Source: Bdellovibrionia bacterium
GTDB taxonomy: Bacteria > Bdellovibrionota > Bdellovibrionia > Bdellovibrionales > JAGQZY01
Reading direction: 5' to 3'
NCBI GenBank assembly: GCA_030427805.1
Contig: JAUICP010000003.1
Span: 257,758-321,757 of the forward strand
DNA: 64,000 bases
Positions 63,116 through 64,000 of the stretch are shown here, piece after piece. The notes under the pieces are model-generated. The model did no database searches, was not told where the DNA came from, and saw only the letters and a program-made list of their open reading frames with translations. The position numbers were made by a program, and so were the translations under genes. How positions within the stretch are numbered: position 1 is the stretch's first letter; every line of letters begins with the position of its first letter.

Positions 63116-63144
63116 GTGGTCATTCTGAAGGGGGAGGTTTCGAT

Positions 63145-63615
63145 ATGTCGAAATGGATAGCAACTTTGATAATGAGTTTGATGTTTTTTCCTATGGTCTC
63201 TGAAGCGGGTCTTTACACCCAATGCCGCGAAAAGGGCTGGGGCGGACAGAGTCACGAAAAATGCGCCAATATTAATGTAGGATACATGCAGTGTCGCAAC
63301 TACAGTTGGAATGGCCAGAGCCACGATGCGTGTGTGAATGCAGGAGCAGGATACCGTGATTGTCGCGAATATGGCTTTTTAAATCAGAGCCATGAAAAAT
63401 GTGTCAACGCTCGCAGTGGATACCGTCTTTGCCGAGAGTATGGCTGGGGACAAAGTCACGACAAGTGCGTAAACGCGGGCCCTGAGTATGTTGAATGTCG
63501 TGAATACGGCTGGGGACAGAGTCACGAAACCTGTATTGAAATTTCAGTTCCCGATGTCAGAGGACCGGAAACGACTGACACGATGGGTGCTCCGGAGACA
63601 GCTCCGCAAGAGTAA
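63145..63615 (+). CDS. exported protein with five Cys-rich GWGQSH repeats
   Basis: The 156-aa protein has a signal peptide ending at SEA (about residue 21). Five units of 22-24 residues follow, of the pattern Y-x-x-C-R-E-Y-G-W-x-Q-S-H-x-x-C-V-N-A-G. Each unit has two cysteines (ten in all), so each probably forms one disulfide-closed loop. The Pro/Glu-rich tail (VRGPETTDTMGAPETAPQE) has no repeat. AAGGGGGAGG gives a strong start. The related protein at 20633 shares the GW[SG]QSxxKC motif. No family recognised. A terminator follows immediately. Confidence 0.78.
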   Translation: MSKWIATLIMSLMFFPMVSEAGLYTQCREKGWGGQSHEKCANINVGYMQCRNYSWNGQSHDACVNAGAGYRDCREYGFLNQSHEKCVNARSGYRLCREYGWGQSHDKCVNAGPEYVECREYGWGQSHETCIEISVPDVRGPETTDTMGAPETAPQE

Positions 63616-63641
63616 GACGCTCATCTCAACAAAGTTTTTTG

Positions 63642-64000
63642 CTAAGGCCTTTCTTTTGAAAGGCCTTTTTCTATTTGCTGCAATTGCCTTTCAAACTTTT
63701 TCGAAGTACCGAGCGCCTTCATTAACGTTTCGCTATGGCTTTTTTTATAATGATCGGCTTCGAGCCAAAGCTCTTCAAAAATCAAAGACGTGGCCCCATG
63801 AAGACTTGAAGGAAAGGCGCCATCCTCTTTTTCGCCGTAGCTGACAACAAGTCCCCGTTGGTAGAGTTGCTTCATCGCTCGGTTGTAAAATCGAACCATA
63901 TCCTTACCTTGAAGTTCACAGAGGGCCTTAATTTCTTTGGTCGATAAGGGTGAGTTATGTTCCAACTCTTCATAAATCTGCCTCGATTCGCGGGTCAGTC
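63642..64000 (-). CDS. partial winged-helix protein (AlkZ-related-like), runs off the right edge
   Basis: The frame stays open to the end of the window upstream of the track's TTG at 63965 (residues LTRESRQIYEELEHN precede it), so the 107-aa track entry is only the C-terminal part. The visible sequence is a winged helix (LSTKEIKALCELQGKDMVRF, LYQRGLVVSYGEKEDG) and a helical tail. This is like the wHTH region of AlkZ/YcaQ-related proteins as I recall them. Identity is tentative; the true start is beyond 64000. Confidence 0.6.
   Translation of the reverse strand, partial: LTRESRQIYEELEHNSPLSTKEIKALCELQGKDMVRFYNRAMKQLYQRGLVVSYGEKEDGAFPSSLHGATSLIFEELWLEADHYKKSHSETLMKALGTSKKFERQLQQIEKGLSKERP
63644..63671 (+). 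terminator. intrinsic terminator of the repeat protein gene
   Basis: AAGGCCTTTC and GAAAGGCCTT form a perfect 10-bp stem with a TTTT loop, followed by a T-run on the plus strand. It overlaps the last codons of the convergent gene. Confidence 0.88.

Overview
The window reads as a chromosomal segment of a Gram-negative deltaproteobacterium-like organism, most likely a Bdellovibrio relative (Bdellovibrionota). This is inferred from the gene mix: many lipoproteins and secreted orphans, several secreted or membrane-anchored hydrolases, a CdnL/CarD regulator, an HD-GYP protein, MotA/MotB paralogues and moderate GC. I see no insertion sequence, prophage, CRISPR array or rRNA. One tRNA is present: tRNA-Cys(GCA), minus strand, about 35.3 kb.

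Layout. 0-3.7 kb: the first 26 codons of a glyoxalase-I-like gene at the left edge, then two secreted orphans (one with HEAT-like repeats). 3.8-8.5 kb: a tight tandem-Usp / phospholipase-D / endonuclease-exonuclease-phosphatase cluster, then a DHODH-like protein fused to a duplicated membrane domain. 8.5-17.8 kb: two beta-propeller lipoproteins flank a translationally coupled operon of PEGA/TPR lipoprotein, MotA, MotB, a protein that looks like a natural FliF-FliG fusion, and an outer-membrane barrel. This motor operon is my leading candidate for an undescribed system. 17.8-20.5 kb: nhaR, a divergent hpf-like gene and nhaA, with a LysR-type dyad between nhaR and hpf. 20.6-26.9 kb: a minus-strand operon of a 1019-aa protein with an Asp/Asn-beta-hydroxylase-like core, a lipoprotein methyltransferase carrying Cys-rich 23-residue repeats, a stand-alone copy of the first protein's N-terminal domain, and YtoQ.

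27-35 kb: small exported proteins, an esterase whose start lies in a GNRA-loop hairpin, lipoproteins, a zinc-metalloprotease-like protein, an S51 peptidase, then tRNA-Cys followed by 59-nt tandem repeats whose hairpin arms co-vary. 35.5-40.4 kb: two large exported orphans. 40.4-49.2 kb: ComM-like ATPase, a Xer-type recombinase, lipoproteins, SpoIID-like protein, slipin and NfeD, a possible HolD-like protein and a small zinc-ribbon protein. 49.2-64 kb: housekeeping: uvrC-uvrB, bfr and bfd (convergent), gltX, carD, a subtilase, recG, an HD-GYP protein, a five-repeat exported protein and the C-terminal part of a winged-helix protein running off the right edge.

Functional themes: DNA repair (UvrB, UvrC, RecG), sodium/proton and iron homeostasis (NhaR/NhaA, Bfr/Bfd), envelope quality control (slipin/NfeD, SpoIID-like), and a large exported protein set of unknown role. 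The ORF track accepts GTG/TTG starts and often over-extends genes upstream. I moved starts where a ribosome binding site and signal peptide argued for it, and added three genes too short or too truncated for the track.
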